A DNA stretch of 64,000 bases, from NCBI GenBank assembly GCA_023374025.1, contig SIJG01000021.1, positions 459,675-523,674 of the forward strand, written 5' to 3'. The notes beneath the pieces are model-generated. The model saw nothing but the letters and a program-made list of their open reading frames with translations, ran no database searches and was not told where the DNA came from. Positions 23,796 through 34,572 of the stretch are shown piece after piece. The position numbers were made by a program, and so were the translations under genes. The DNA comes from Heterodera schachtii (Eukaryota; Nematoda; Chromadorea; Rhabditida; Heteroderidae). Position 1 is the stretch's first letter. Each line of letters begins with the position of its first letter.

Positions 23796-24163
23796 TCAAC
23801 TCACAATAGTTCCACCAAATTGTCCTGATTTAAAAGCCGCAACAACAATATATGGGAATTGTATTTTACAGCGGTGGAGATTAGACAAAAAAGAATGATT
23901 TACAAGATCTTGACGCGGAAAAGCACCTTTGAAGGATGGGTACCCAAATTCTTCGGCCTTTTCGTCGACAGAATACCCAAACTCACGCCTGAAAAAATGA
24001 ATAGAAATGGAAATTAACCAAGTAGAGCAACGTTAAAAACAACCAACTTCAGCTCCCACTTCAGGTTGTTGATGTTGTCAAACCCGAACAGCTCTGCGGC
24101 GAGCAACTGCTGCACTTGCAAGCCAAACTTATGGAGATTTTGATTGTCCCGAACCAAATCCAT
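23796..24163 (-). CDS. Small protein of unknown function, paralogue 1
   Basis: Minus-strand exons 24163-24048 and 23988-23796 join in phase (about 102 residues). The N-terminal part is amphipathic (NLHKFGLQVQQLLAAELFGF), followed by EFGYSVDEKAEEFGYPSF and a C-terminal tail VVAAFKSGQFGGTIVS. The tail and 3' flank are shared with the gene at 25049-25348. No known family recognised. The start at 24163 is the first ATG in frame but an upstream exon is possible. Confidence 0.45.
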
Positions 24164-25048
24164 TTGACGGGAAACAAAGAAAGTCGAGATCAGAACAAAA
24201 TTAGAAAAAAGCTAAAAACAAACTGTGCCATTATTAAAGTAAAATAATGAAATTAAAAGCAAAAATTGAACAGTTCATCGAACCGATTGAGAAGAACACA
24301 AAATGCGCTATGGTAAAGCAAATATATTTAAGCACGATTAGAAACGAAATGTTTGGAAAAAAATAATGTGTAACATTTTGACGTGTCACTGCCATATTTA
24401 TTCTATGTTATCACCAAAAATTTTGTTGTCAAATGATGAATTCCTGGTCTAAATGGAGATGATGTGGTGGAGAGTAAAGAGCAATGTTAAAGAAGAGAGT
24501 GGTCAATGATCGCCTCAAACAACGAATGCCGAGAAAAAGAGATGCCGGAGGCGGAGACAGACAGAGAAATGAGTGACAAAATGGGAAGACAAAAAGACAA
24601 CCAGCAAAACACACACATTCCGATGTGGCACTCTTAAACCGTAAATTTGCTCACAATCAGACGATGACTCATATGACTATACAATTTAGGCCACCGAATC
24701 CGACAGTACAATATTTAATGGTGGAGAGACAACAGACAAATTGTAGAATATATCAATCAAAGCAAAGTATCAACTGTTTGGGAGAATAAAAGCAGCGAGA
24801 AGAGGAGAACAAGGGAATTGGATTTAGGTAAATTGACAACAAAAAGAAAATTGTAAATGAGGGAGAAAATGGAGGAGGACACGAAGGTTTATGAGCCCAT
24901 ATTTGATGACAGATCACATCATTGCGGTGGCGGCCGCTCTCCGCCTGGCCTGGCCGTAGGCGGGTCAATGTGTTGCAATGACCCTTGCTGAAAAAATTTA
25001 AATATTTTTTTGTTGAATTTTATTTTGTTAATGAAAAGTGTGCAGTAG
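24164..25048. other. Spacer with duplicated 3' flank
   Basis: Contains (about 24914-25048) a near copy of 23659-23795: ATTGCGGTGGCGGCCGC, CGCCTGGCCTGGC and the following AT-rich stretch, in the same orientation. The rest shows nothing recognisable. Confidence 0.6.
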
Positions 25049-25348
25049 TCAACTCACAATTGTTCCATCCAATTGCCCTGATTTGAACGACGCAAAAAAG
25101 CTAGCTATTATTGTCGCTGTAATCAAAACGATCAAAAAATTCCTCCTTTTTTTGTTTCGCTTCCTTCCGCCGCTTCCAAACTGAAAGATCAAAAAGATTT
25201 TAGGATGGGAATAAAATAGATGAGCAACTGCTGGTCGGCCCTTCCGATAAACGTCGTCTACCCGGGGATTTCCAACTCGGGCCCAAGCCGAACCGACGCG
25301 TTCATTCGAGGGCCCATTGGTTAAACTGTTAGTGAATAAAGAATCCAT
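25049..25348 (-). CDS. Small single-pass membrane protein, paralogue 2
   Basis: Exons 25348-25229 and 25180-25049 join in phase to 83 residues. After a polar N-terminus and a basic patch (GGRKRNKKRRN) comes a membrane helix (FLIVLITATIIASFFASF) and the tail KSGQLDGTIVS, which is nearly the tail of paralogue 1. The N-terminal halves do not resemble each other. Basic residues just before the helix suggest a cytoplasmic N-terminus (inference). Family unknown. Confidence 0.5.
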   Translation of the reverse strand: MDSLFTNSLTNGPSNERVGSAWARVGNPRVDDVYRKGRPAVAHLFYSHPKIFLIFQFGSGGRKRNKKRRNFLIVLITATIIASFFASFKSGQLDGTIVS

Positions 25349-26730
25349 TATACGGTCTTTCCGAAGCCGGTCGTACTTATTGTTAGAAATTTTTCAAAAA
25401 GACAATTTAGAATACTTTTTAATAAATTTTAAGAAAAATTGAAAAATTACAGCGAATTTTTGCTGCTGAAGTAAAATTGAAGCGAGCGAAAAGTGCCGCG
25501 AGGACGAACAATTGAAGTTGCGGAAATTGCAAAGCATTTCTCTTAATAAAAAAAATTGATTATTTTTCGAAAATTGAATTTTCAAGTTTTTGTTATAATC
25601 CGGGTCATGAGTTCGAAATGGGCCGAAATAGATATCATCGAATTCTACGACCCAGAAAACCCATAAAACAGCCGAAAAGTTTTCTTGAAAATTTTCTTTT
25701 TCAAAAAGGGGGGGGGGGGTACAAAGTACACTACATATGTATTACCAAATCTTTTTCGTAATAAAAAAATGCCAATTCAACGCATTAAAAAAAAGGTCGT
25801 CAAAAGGAGGAAAAATTTTTTCGTCCAGCAGAGCAAAACAAATTTTTTTTGCTAATCTGACAAAAAATTAAAAATTATTGCCCGAAATGTTGATTTTTTG
25901 CTGCCTTTTTCCAATTTTTCGTGCCTTTTTTGCCATTTTTGTAATTTTTTATGCCTTTTTTCACATTTTTCGTGCCTATTTTAGGTGCCTATTTGAGAAA
26001 TTTTCGTGCCTAAAAGTCCGGTCTCTAATAATAATAATAATTCTCAGAAAAAAATTTACTTATGACATAAAGCCATAAGTTAACCCAACTATGTTATAAA
26101 TAGGGTTGTAAATTATATGGACTAAAAAACGCCAAATATGGACTAAAAAAGGCCGAAATATGGATTAAAAAGCTCAAAAATGGCCAAATATGGACCAAAA
26201 TATGGACTAAAAATTGCCAAAATTTAAGTTTTAAACCCTCAAAAATTCCAAAAAAAAAGGTTTATATATTCACTATTTGCTTAAATAAACTTAAAAAATA
26301 CAATAAACAACCAAAAAATGGATTTAAAACCTAAAAAAGCAAAATTTTTGTTGTCGTCCGTTGTTTAAAAAACAACTCCAAGTTTGCCAATTTCAAAAAA
26401 AAATTCCGCTTCTAAAAAAAAAGAAAGATCGCAAAAAATAATAAAATATTTGTTAAAAATGCCAAAATGACAACAAAAACTCAAATTTTTCGTATTTTTT
26501 GTTATGTAATTTGTAAAAATTTCCAAAAAGTTGATCTTTAGGGGTGTATTTTTCGCTTTTTTTGCATTTTTCTTGTGAAAATTTGCCAAATCCCGAAAAC
26601 CCCCAAAATATGGATTTGTTAGACACTATTAAAAGTTAATGAAACTAAAGTGAACAATTCCGTGTGCCGACAAAATCCCTACTCAGCCAAAAATGACAAA
26701 ATCCCTACTGACAAAATCCCTACATGACTT
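25349..26730. other. Repeat remnants
   Basis: About 25600-25749 looks like a half copy of the GGTAATAC family (ends GTATTACC). About 25870-26024 is the right part of a TGCCTTTTTT/GGTCTCTA element. About 26115-26215 has several ATATGGACTAAAAA units. No gene seen. Confidence 0.6.
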
Positions 26731-27136
26731 CACGGGTTGGCATTTTCATCAGTCCATCGCGGCATCGCCTGCTGTCGTTACCCAATGTATGCGTTATGCG
26801 ACACCATCCGTCGTTTGATTGGCTCCGTGACGTCGCGCAACACGCGGTAGCAGTCCATGCACAACACCCATGGCTCATGCGAAGCGCTGCAACGGGAACA
26901 CTGCACCAACGGACGCATTGTGTATTGATAGAAGGGGCGGTTGTAACGACGGAACAGAACACGCGCTGAAGGGGGGGGGGGGGGGGTAGAGATGAACAAC
27001 AAACAAAAACATATTCCAAAATTAAATCAATGGAAATTAGTGGAATAATAAAATTTATTTATGTCAAAAATAGAGCGGACTGACGTTTGGATGTCCTGTA
27101 TTTCGGGACTCCCGCTAAGATTCGAGTGAAGAACAT
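26731..27136 (-). CDS. mrpl-32: Mitochondrial ribosomal protein bL32m, copy B
   Basis: Exons 27136-27085 and 26965-26731, same structure as copy A: VPKYRTSK start and CSRC...CMDC zinc ribbon. It differs at the very end (ENANP, two residues shorter) and in the length of the G/C run in the intron. Downstream of DPH7 on the same strand. Confidence 0.78.
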
Positions 27137-28352
27137 TTCGTTAAAAATAAAATTAAATGGAACGAATAAGTGTTGCGTATTTGCTACAACAATAAAAATT
27201 TGGTTTTTAACCAAGCAAATGTTGTCCAATAAATTATTTATTAAACAAATAAATATGGGAGGACAGCAGAAATAATATAATAAAAATAATGAAATGGTGT
27301 AATGAATGGGAGAATGCCCGGAGTGGGGGAAAGGGAGACATATTTATGGGGCTGGTCAAGAGGGCAGAGGGAGAGACAATGGAAGAGGAAGAGAAAGGGA
27401 AATACAATCGATAATTGGTGTGGTCCCAATTTACACTGGAAAATGACTTTTTTGTATTTTTTATTTTGATCTGCCATAACTCGCTTCATACCCGATCAAA
27501 CTGAACAAATTTGGTATCTAAAAAAGTTTTTAAATAAAATTGTACAAACAATAAATGTTTATTTTAATGAGATAAAAATAAATTTTATTCATTAATTAAA
27601 AAATTGCATAAAAATTAACAAATGGAAATGTCTTCTAATCTCAGCATTGCATCGTTGAAAGTGCATGAGGCAATGGCTGTCTAATTTGCTGAAAAATTAT
27701 TTGCAGGATTATTTCAATTCAAATATGCAAGTGTTTACCGCCGCCATCGGCACAGAAATCAACGGAAGGGCCAACCGAAGTGGCGGCATAGAGAAGATTG
27801 GGGCCATGGACAGAATGGGAGTGAATCAGCTCAAACGATGAGGGAAAACCACGCACAACGGACCAACCGAAAAAGAAATGAATTGGGATGAAAAATGAGA
27901 AAAAATTGCTTTATCGAGGCATCCAAAAGGGGAAAGCCTGAAATTTTGTCAAGAATTATTCATTGATTTGGCACCAAAATACGATTTTCAACAGTTATAA
28001 TGTTGAAATGAAAATCAACGTTTTTAGAAATCATAAATTAAAAATTTTTGGACTTTGTTAAAACCCGAAAATTCACCTCCGTACATACAGGCGACCAACA
28101 ACAGATCATCAGACAGTCTTTCCACGCTCCAAACACCGCCATTGAGCTGAAAAGAAAAATTTCAAAAAATGAACAATAGAATAAAAAAATTTAATAAAAT
28201 TTCCTTTTTCCCTTTTTTAATAATTTGGACCTTAATTTCGCTCAAGGGATGGTTAAATTGACGCAAGTCAAAGGCCCTCAAATGGTCGTCGTAGGACCCG
28301 GAAAGGAGCAAGTTTGGAGCGCTTGGTTCGTCGAAATTTTTTCGGATGGAGT
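26731..28352. repeat. Segmental duplication, copy B
   Basis: Near-identical to copy A (16693-18599). Here the DPH7 part is continuous with the rest of the gene, so B is the likely source locus. Confidence 0.9.
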
Positions 28353-29830
28353 CGGACGAGGCGAGAAAAATAACACCAGCCTAATTGGGAAAAGAAGGAA
28401 TAATTTCCGAAGCAATAATTTTACGGAGTTGAATTTGATAAAATTTTCCAAAATTATAGTTTTAGTAAAAATCTGTTATCAAACTCATGGAATCGGTTAA
28501 AAATCGCAAATTTAAATTTACAATAGTCAACTTTAAAGAACAAATTCTCATTTTGTTCATTTTTCTTAAAAAAACAATTGTTGGACTTACTGAATGTGAA
28601 CGATTTTTCAGCTGCGCACTGTTTGGTCCGTTTGTTGGGCATCGAATGTCCCAAATTTTGAGCAACGCATCTTCTCCACCACTCGCGCAGCACTAAAAAA
28701 AATCAAACAATTTAAAATGAAAATTGTAAATCTGAGATTTCTTTGATGTAAAAAAATTAATTTACTAAATTGAGAGAGACTTATTTCAAACATTTTTGAC
28801 CTGTCCATTGTCAGTCCAACAACAGCTCCAAACTTCACTGATGTCCTAAGAAAATGTAAGGCTAAAGGCTGATTATCTGTTTGTTGTTGTTGTTGCTAAC
28901 CGTACCGTTATCCCACCGAATTGAGAAGAATGGGCGCGCCATTGAAAATCGGCTGGATGAAAACCATCCAAAGCAAGACGGAGGACAAAAAGCTAAAAAT
29001 AATAAATGTATAATACTTACAATATTTTATAATAAAAAATTTCTTATTTCATTTGAAAATATCTCTAATGTTTTCTCTTTTTTTTTTGATTTTGAGAAAG
29101 GATTTAGGCTCCAAAAATTATAAAAAATTGTACATTGCCCAAATTGTCAGAACATAGCAATCGCCCGTCCGAATTCACTGCACAATCCAACATCATTCCA
29201 TTGGATAAAGTCGTGGAAAAAGGCAGAAATGTAGTAGAATCATCGGCAATCTAGACAAAAAATCCTTAAAAAAATTAGTTGTCCACTCACTGAATCGAAG
29301 TGGTCAGTCGTAAAAAGAGCAAGTCGTCCATCGGTAAGAGTAGCAACTGCTGCTGAATTATCTAATTTTTTTTTCATTAAATTGTATACCATATATACAT
29401 TAATGTTAACGGTTACCATTAACTTCACTCGTAAGAAAAGGAGTAATTGCATTGGTTGGCACTTTTACAAGTCGGAAAACGCCACTGGGAAGGCGAATGT
29501 ACCGCTCAATGGGTAACAAATTGGTCGAGTCGACAATGCAAATGCCACCACACCTAACATAACGAACAAAGGCAGACAATAAATTTAGACACTCAAGGTC
29601 CAAGCCCACAAAAACCCGAGTTTAAGACATTTTATTTGTTTGTATTGGCACCTTTCACTTCCATTCTTCTTATCGCCAATTGGCGCTTCATCTGCCGCCA
29701 ATTCGTAAGTACCAATTACTAATCGTTGTTTTTGTTCTCTTTTGCTGTTTTGTCTAAGGCAAAAGCTAAGGACAGAAGCCGCTTTCATGGGCAACTTTTT
29801 TGTATAAGTTTGCCTTACACAATATTTCAT
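27719..29830 (-). CDS. DPH7: Diphthine methyltransferase DPH7 (WDR85)
   Basis: WD40 enzyme of diphthamide synthesis on elongation factor 2. Exons deduced on the minus strand: 29830-29652, 29553-29417, 29352-29291, about 29250-29135, about 28997-28912, about 28850-28805, about 28692-28590, 28380-28231, 28146-28077, 27937 to the end at 27719. Seen in order: VIGTYELAA, GGICIVDS, AAVATLTDGRLALF, LLCSDNLGN, QWRAHSS, CASGGEDALLKIWDIR, LLLSGSYDDHLRAF, GGVWSVERLSDDLLLVACM, HSVHGPNLLYAATS. The order and spacing agree with human DPH7, including the GGEDALLxxWD and SGSYD blades. The join inside the last part (27800-27937) is not resolved. Its start codon lies only 65 bp from that of the first LACTB2 exon copy, head to head. 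Confidence 0.88.
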
Positions 29831-29895
29831 TGTTGGTGAAAAAGTGAGTGAATGTATAATTTTTTGTTTGTTTAGATTTTTTCAAAAATATCTTT
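29831..29895. promoter_or_regulatory. Divergent DPH7/LACTB2 promoter
   Basis: Only 65 bp separate the DPH7 start (minus, 29830) from the LACTB2 exon 1 start (plus, 29896), so both should share one promoter (inference). Most of this strip, from 29834, is duplicated at 31634. Confidence 0.55.
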
Positions 29896-30093
29896 ATGAA
29901 TTATTTGAAGTGTTTTTTGGCACTTCCAAAAGATTTTTTCGACTTTAATTTTGCTATTTTTTCCTATCTTTCTCGTCGCATACGAACTAAAAATGAAGTG
30001 CCTTCCGGTTTGACTTCATTAGAGGATATTGTGCAGCTTTCACCTCGAGTGATTAGAATACTTGGTACAGTTTATTTTGCTTATTTAAAAGTT
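29834..30093 (+). repeat. First copy of LACTB2 exon 1 and flanks
   Basis: About 260 bp that reads identically at 31634-31895. It contains the complete first coding exon of LACTB2 ([12 protein letters not shown]... to RVIRILG) with its GTACAG donor. The other copy is adjacent to the rest of the gene. This copy could still splice to exon 2 at 32003 across the inserted segment. Confidence 0.9.
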
Positions 30094-30094
30094 T

Positions 30095-31160
30095 AAATAC
30101 AAAATGGCCAATATAATCAAATGGAAAAAACAGCTATCACGGGTTGGCATTAATGAGATTTTCATCAGTCCATCGCGGCATCGCCTGCTGTCTTTGCCCA
30201 ATGTATGCGTTATGCGACACCATCCGTCGTTTGATTGGCTCCGTGGCGTCGCGCAACACGCGGTAGCAGTCCATGCACAACACCCATGGCTCATGCGAAG
30301 CGCTGCAACGGGAACACTGCACCAACGGACGCATTGTGTATTGATAGAAGGGGCGGTTGTAACGACGGAACAGAACACGCGCTGAAGGGGGGGGGGGTAG
30401 AGATGAACAACAAACAAAAACATATTCCAAAATTAAATCAATGGAAATTAGTGGAATAATAAAATTTATTTATGTCAAAAATAGAGCGGACTGACGTTTG
30501 GATGTCCTGTATTTCGGGACTCCCGCTAAGATTCGAGTGAAGAACATTTCGTTGAAAATAAAATTAAATGGAACGAATAAAAGTGTTGTGTATTTGCTAC
30601 AACAATAAAAATGTTTGGTTTTTAACCAAAGCAAATGTTGTCCAATAAATAAATAAATTATTTATTAAACAAATAAATGTGGGAGGACAGCAGGAATAAT
30701 ATAATAAAAATAATGAAATGGTGGAATGAATGGGGGAATGCCGGAATGGGGGAAAGGGAGACATATTTATGGGGCTGGTCAAGAGGGCAGAGGGAGAGAC
30801 AATGGAAGAGGGAGAGAACGGGAAATACAATCGATAATTGGTGTGGTCCCACTATGGGTCAAGCCCAGTGTTAGCAAAATTGCTCATAACGCCAAATAGT
30901 GCATTTGGCGTAAATTTTGCGCGTTATTTCTAAATTTACACTGGAAAATGACTTTTTTGTATTTTTATTTTGATCTGCCATAACTCGCTTCATACCCGAT
31001 CAAACTGAACAAATTTGGTATCTAAAAAGTTTTTAAAAAGGAGAATTTTTTTCTATGCGAATGTTAAGCAATTTGATATCTCAGAAAAAAGTTGTAGGAG
31101 TTTCAAATTTTCATTACGTTATAACTCAAGTCATAGGCAGCAGTTTTTGTCCAAATGCGA
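30095..31160. repeat. Segmental duplication, copy C
   Basis: Corresponds to the left half of copy A (16693 to about 17765) and sits between the two copies of LACTB2 exon 1. It contains an L32 gene but no DPH7 sequence. The right junction runs into sequence with partial repeats of the same unit (TCTAAAAAAAGTTTTTAAAA at about 31591). Confidence 0.9.
30137..30547 (-). CDS. mrpl-32: Mitochondrial ribosomal protein bL32m, copy C
   Basis: Exons 30547-30496 and 30381-30137. Same intact frame as copy A, with substitutions such as RDATEPIK for RDVTEPIK and ENLINANP at the end. Zinc-ribbon cysteines are all present. Confidence 0.78.
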
Positions 31161-31633
31161 AAACTAATTTTTTTTTTTATTGATTCAAAGTGTCCAAAGT
31201 GGTTTTGTAGCCTATAAACCAAAATTGTTAGCATTTGCAACTTTTGTGTTTTTTCATGTGTTAGAGACATGAAAATAGTACGCCAAAATGAGAGGAAAAG
31301 AAATGCAAAATTTTCATCACACTATAACTTAATAACCGAGCGTAAAAAATTAACTTCGAGCGTTAAAAATGTTCAGCTTTTTTTTTCTCTTCTATATGCA
31401 AAATTTGAAGAAATTCTGTAAGGCAAAAAAAAAGTTGTATAGAGCGAAGTAAATGTTGTTTTTTACATAATTAAAATAAAGAGATAGTACGTCAAAGTGA
31501 TAGAAATTACAAAGAAAAAGAGAAACGATGAGATAGTACTAGGCTTTTCTCTGCACAGTGGAGTTGACCCATAGTGACCCGATCAAACGGTATCTAAAAA
31601 AAGTTTTTAAAAAGGAGAATTTTTTTCTATGCG
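31161..31633. other. Junction sequence beside LACTB2
   Basis: AT-rich; its right end contains TTGACCCATAGTG, the reverse complement of CACTATGGGTCAA at 30848-30860. This leaves a possible inverted-repeat element of about 725 bp between them, without a clear target duplication. Confidence 0.4.
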
Positions 31634-31696
31634 ATGGTGAAAAAGTGAGTGAATGTATAATTTTTTGTTTGTTTAGATTTTTTCAAAAATATCTTT

Positions 31697-33510
31697 ATGA
31701 ATTATTTGAAGTGTTTTTTGGCACTTCCAAAAGATTTTTTCGACTTTAATTTTGCTATTTTTTCCTATCTTTCTCGTCGCATACGAACTAAAAATGAAGT
31801 GCCTTCCGGTTTGACTTCATTAGAGGATATTGTGCAGCTTTCACCTCGAGTGATTAGAATACTTGGTACAGTTTATTTTGCTTATTTAAAAGTTTTTTAC
31901 AACTAAATCTCAAAAAAGATTGGATATTAAGTGACGGCTAGAGATCTGACTTTCGATCATTAGTTACATTTTAGAAAACCCATTTTATTCCTATACTTTT
32001 AGGTAAAAATCCTGGGCCTTTTACACTCCAGGGAACCAACACTTATCTGCTCGGAACGGGAAAAAAGTATTGTAGTTTGTATACACTGATAAAAACTAAT
32101 TGCAATTTAAATTTAGAAAAATTTTGATCGACACGGGTGAAGCAAATGTAGCCGACTATTTGCAAAATTTGGCCACTGCTCTCGGCAATGAGAATCAAAT
32201 CACCACAATTATCGCCACACATTGGCATCACGACCATATTGGTGGAATTACTGGCATTTTGCGAAGATTTCTTGATAATAATAATGAGGTGCATAATGAT
32301 AATTTACAAAATTTTTTGTTTTCTTAAGAAAATCCGCTTAATGAAGTGCCAACGCTTTGATGGAAAATCTGAATCGACAGAAAATGCATTCGAATTCGTT
32401 GAAAATGGACAGCAAATCGAAGTGGAGGGGGCGACTCTGAGGTTTTGTTTCTTTTTTTGTACTTATAGTTGACCAAATTCACGAATGAAATGACAGGGTT
32501 TTCTTCCAATTTAGAATCATTTTTACGCCCGGCCACACTTCCGATCACATTTCTCTTTGGCTGGAAGAAGAAAAGGCATTGTTCAGTGGTGATTGCGTGT
32601 TGGGTGAAGGATCAGCTGTCTTCGAGAATCTTACCGAGTATTTGAGAAGTCTTCGCAAACTCTTGGAGCTGGACCCAGTCAGGATTTATCCTGGTGAGAA
32701 TATTCAAATGGTCATTTTTTGAATTGAACGTAATGGGTGCTCTTTTTGAATTCCTCTTATAACTTTGCACCCCAAAACATCGCCTTAAAAATAAAAATTG
32801 CATTTTTACGCATTTTTTAAATTTTCAACAAAATAAAAACAACAACTCACAACCATAAGTCTTTTTCAATGAAAGCAATATTAGATTAGGTGTTCATGAT
32901 TTTTTAAACGTTCTTTCTGTTTGGGTTGACTTAACAATGGAACACTGATACACGCAAATGGTGCCATTTAAAATTCATTTGCGTCACTTTCTGTTCCTAA
33001 AATGTTCGGTGTCATCCGTAGAGCGTATGCGCTTAAAAGATACGCCATACGAACTCTTGAGACCAACAGCACTTACAATTAGAATAATTTACAATTATAG
33101 CCATTCTTTTCTGTGCAGTATTATTTTACTAATTGTAAGTTTTTTCTTTAGGCCATGGGCCAGTCATTGACAATCCCCGTGAGAAGGTTAACGAGTACAT
33201 TGAACACCGCCTTCAAAGGGAGAAAGAAATTCTCAAAACAATCCGAGAGGAACAGCCCGTTAGCGCAATTCGAATCGCTTCCATGCTTTATCCGGTACAA
33301 TCAGTCAAAATGGCAGGACATTTGTGCTTATGATCAATTTAGGATATTTTGCCTACTCGAAAGATGGGTTCACTTTTTAATGTTCGACACCATTTAGCAA
33401 AATTGGTTTCCGATGGAAGCATTGTCAATGTGGGGATTGGCTTTGGGCTATATAAATTGGCAGAAGAAAAGGACAGAAAAAACGAATCCAACAGCTGCTC
33501 AATACTTTAA
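31697..33510 (+). CDS. LACTB2: LACTB2-type metallo-beta-lactamase-fold endoribonuclease
   Basis: Mitochondrial single-strand RNA endonuclease in vertebrates (family knowledge). Exons 31697-31865, 32003-32066, 32117-32288, 32329-32441, 32515-32693, 33152-33294, 33343-33510; all phases agree. Seen: [24 protein letters not shown], the metal-binding [10 protein letters not shown] (HxHxDH), [32 protein letters not shown] and YPGHGPVI, then a helical C-terminus ending CSIL. Length about 335 with the N-terminal extension, which is longer than human LACTB2 and could be a targeting sequence (inference). The upstream exon 1 is duplicated at 29896-30065. A tandem copy of a 28 bp AT unit follows the stop codon. 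Confidence 0.93.
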
Positions 33511-34572
33511 TTATATAATCAAATATTATATTGTATGTTTATATAATCAAATATTATATTGTATGTGTCTTAATGTTGTCAGAAAGTTATAAATAAATGC
33601 ATTTAATTGGTGACAAGGCCTAACAATGTGTTTTTTTTTGAAGTGAACTCCGACAGCTTAACAAAAACTTTCATTTATTTTTTATAAGCAATAATTATTT
33701 TATTTTAAATTTCTCAAATTACTCGGCATTTTTTATCGACAGATGGAGTGTGCGATTGGGGGGGAGGGAGGGTCAGATGACATCGCCATTTCCACCTCCT
33801 CCCCCCCCCCCCCCCTTACAAACTATTAATAGGTAACTCATTGCCCACCTATCCTTCGACCCCCCCCCACCCCTTTTTGTGGTAATCGGGAAACATTCCT
33901 AGGCTTTTGCTTTCGCTGCTTCCGTCACATGCTTTATCTGCCCATCCTATGCTAAAATGCGTGCATTGCTTTGTCAATTGTATACGTGGGTGTTGGTGTT
34001 GGGCAGGGGGAAGGGACGCTTCCTCCACTTTCCTCTCCCCCCCCCCCCCCCCCCGCCCATTTCAATGTATTTTTGTGCTGCTGGAAATTCCCTCAGAAAA
34101 ATGGTCCTGTGAACGAAGAATTCCCGTTGTATGCATTTGTCATCATTTTTTTTTGCCGTCACAGCATTAATTAATTAATGAAATCGGCGTTCCTTTTTAA
34201 TTGTAATTTGAAAAAATTTAAATTACCTAATTTTTTTCTTTGTCAGTTTACCCAATTCTATTTGGTCATTTTTTTCATTAATTGTATCAAAATGCATGAA
34301 ATGCCTTTTAATGTCAGCATCTCCTGTTGCATTACATTTGTACATATGTATTTACCTCTTTTTTGTCGACGTTGCATAAGAATTGATTTTTACGCAGCGA
34401 TGCTGTTGCAACAAAGCAATAAACGCAAGCATGAGTAAGAAAACAAAAATCATCACTTTTTACATCTTTGAAAATTATTTCCAAGGAATAAAATTTCCTT
34501 CAAGTCCAAAAGATAATTTGCCATTAAGCAATATCCATATTAAAGCAATTGAATAGTCTGATAATTACTAAA
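33511..34572. other. Intergenic with long C and G runs
   Basis: Includes a 28 bp tandem duplication (ATATAATCAAATATTATATT..., 33511-33567) and runs of 10 to 18 C near 33806, 33860 and 34040. No gene seen. Confidence 0.55.

Noticed and set aside
28225..28500. Plus-strand frame with VVVGPGKEQVWSAWF, also present in the duplicate near 18490
   Set aside because: It is antisense to a DPH7 WD40 exon that matches the family and is spliced on the minus strand.
34176..34438. Hydrophobic plus-strand frame before pbs-6
   Set aside because: Phe/Leu/Ile-rich from AT content, no homology, and pbs-6 has a good start of its own at 34573.
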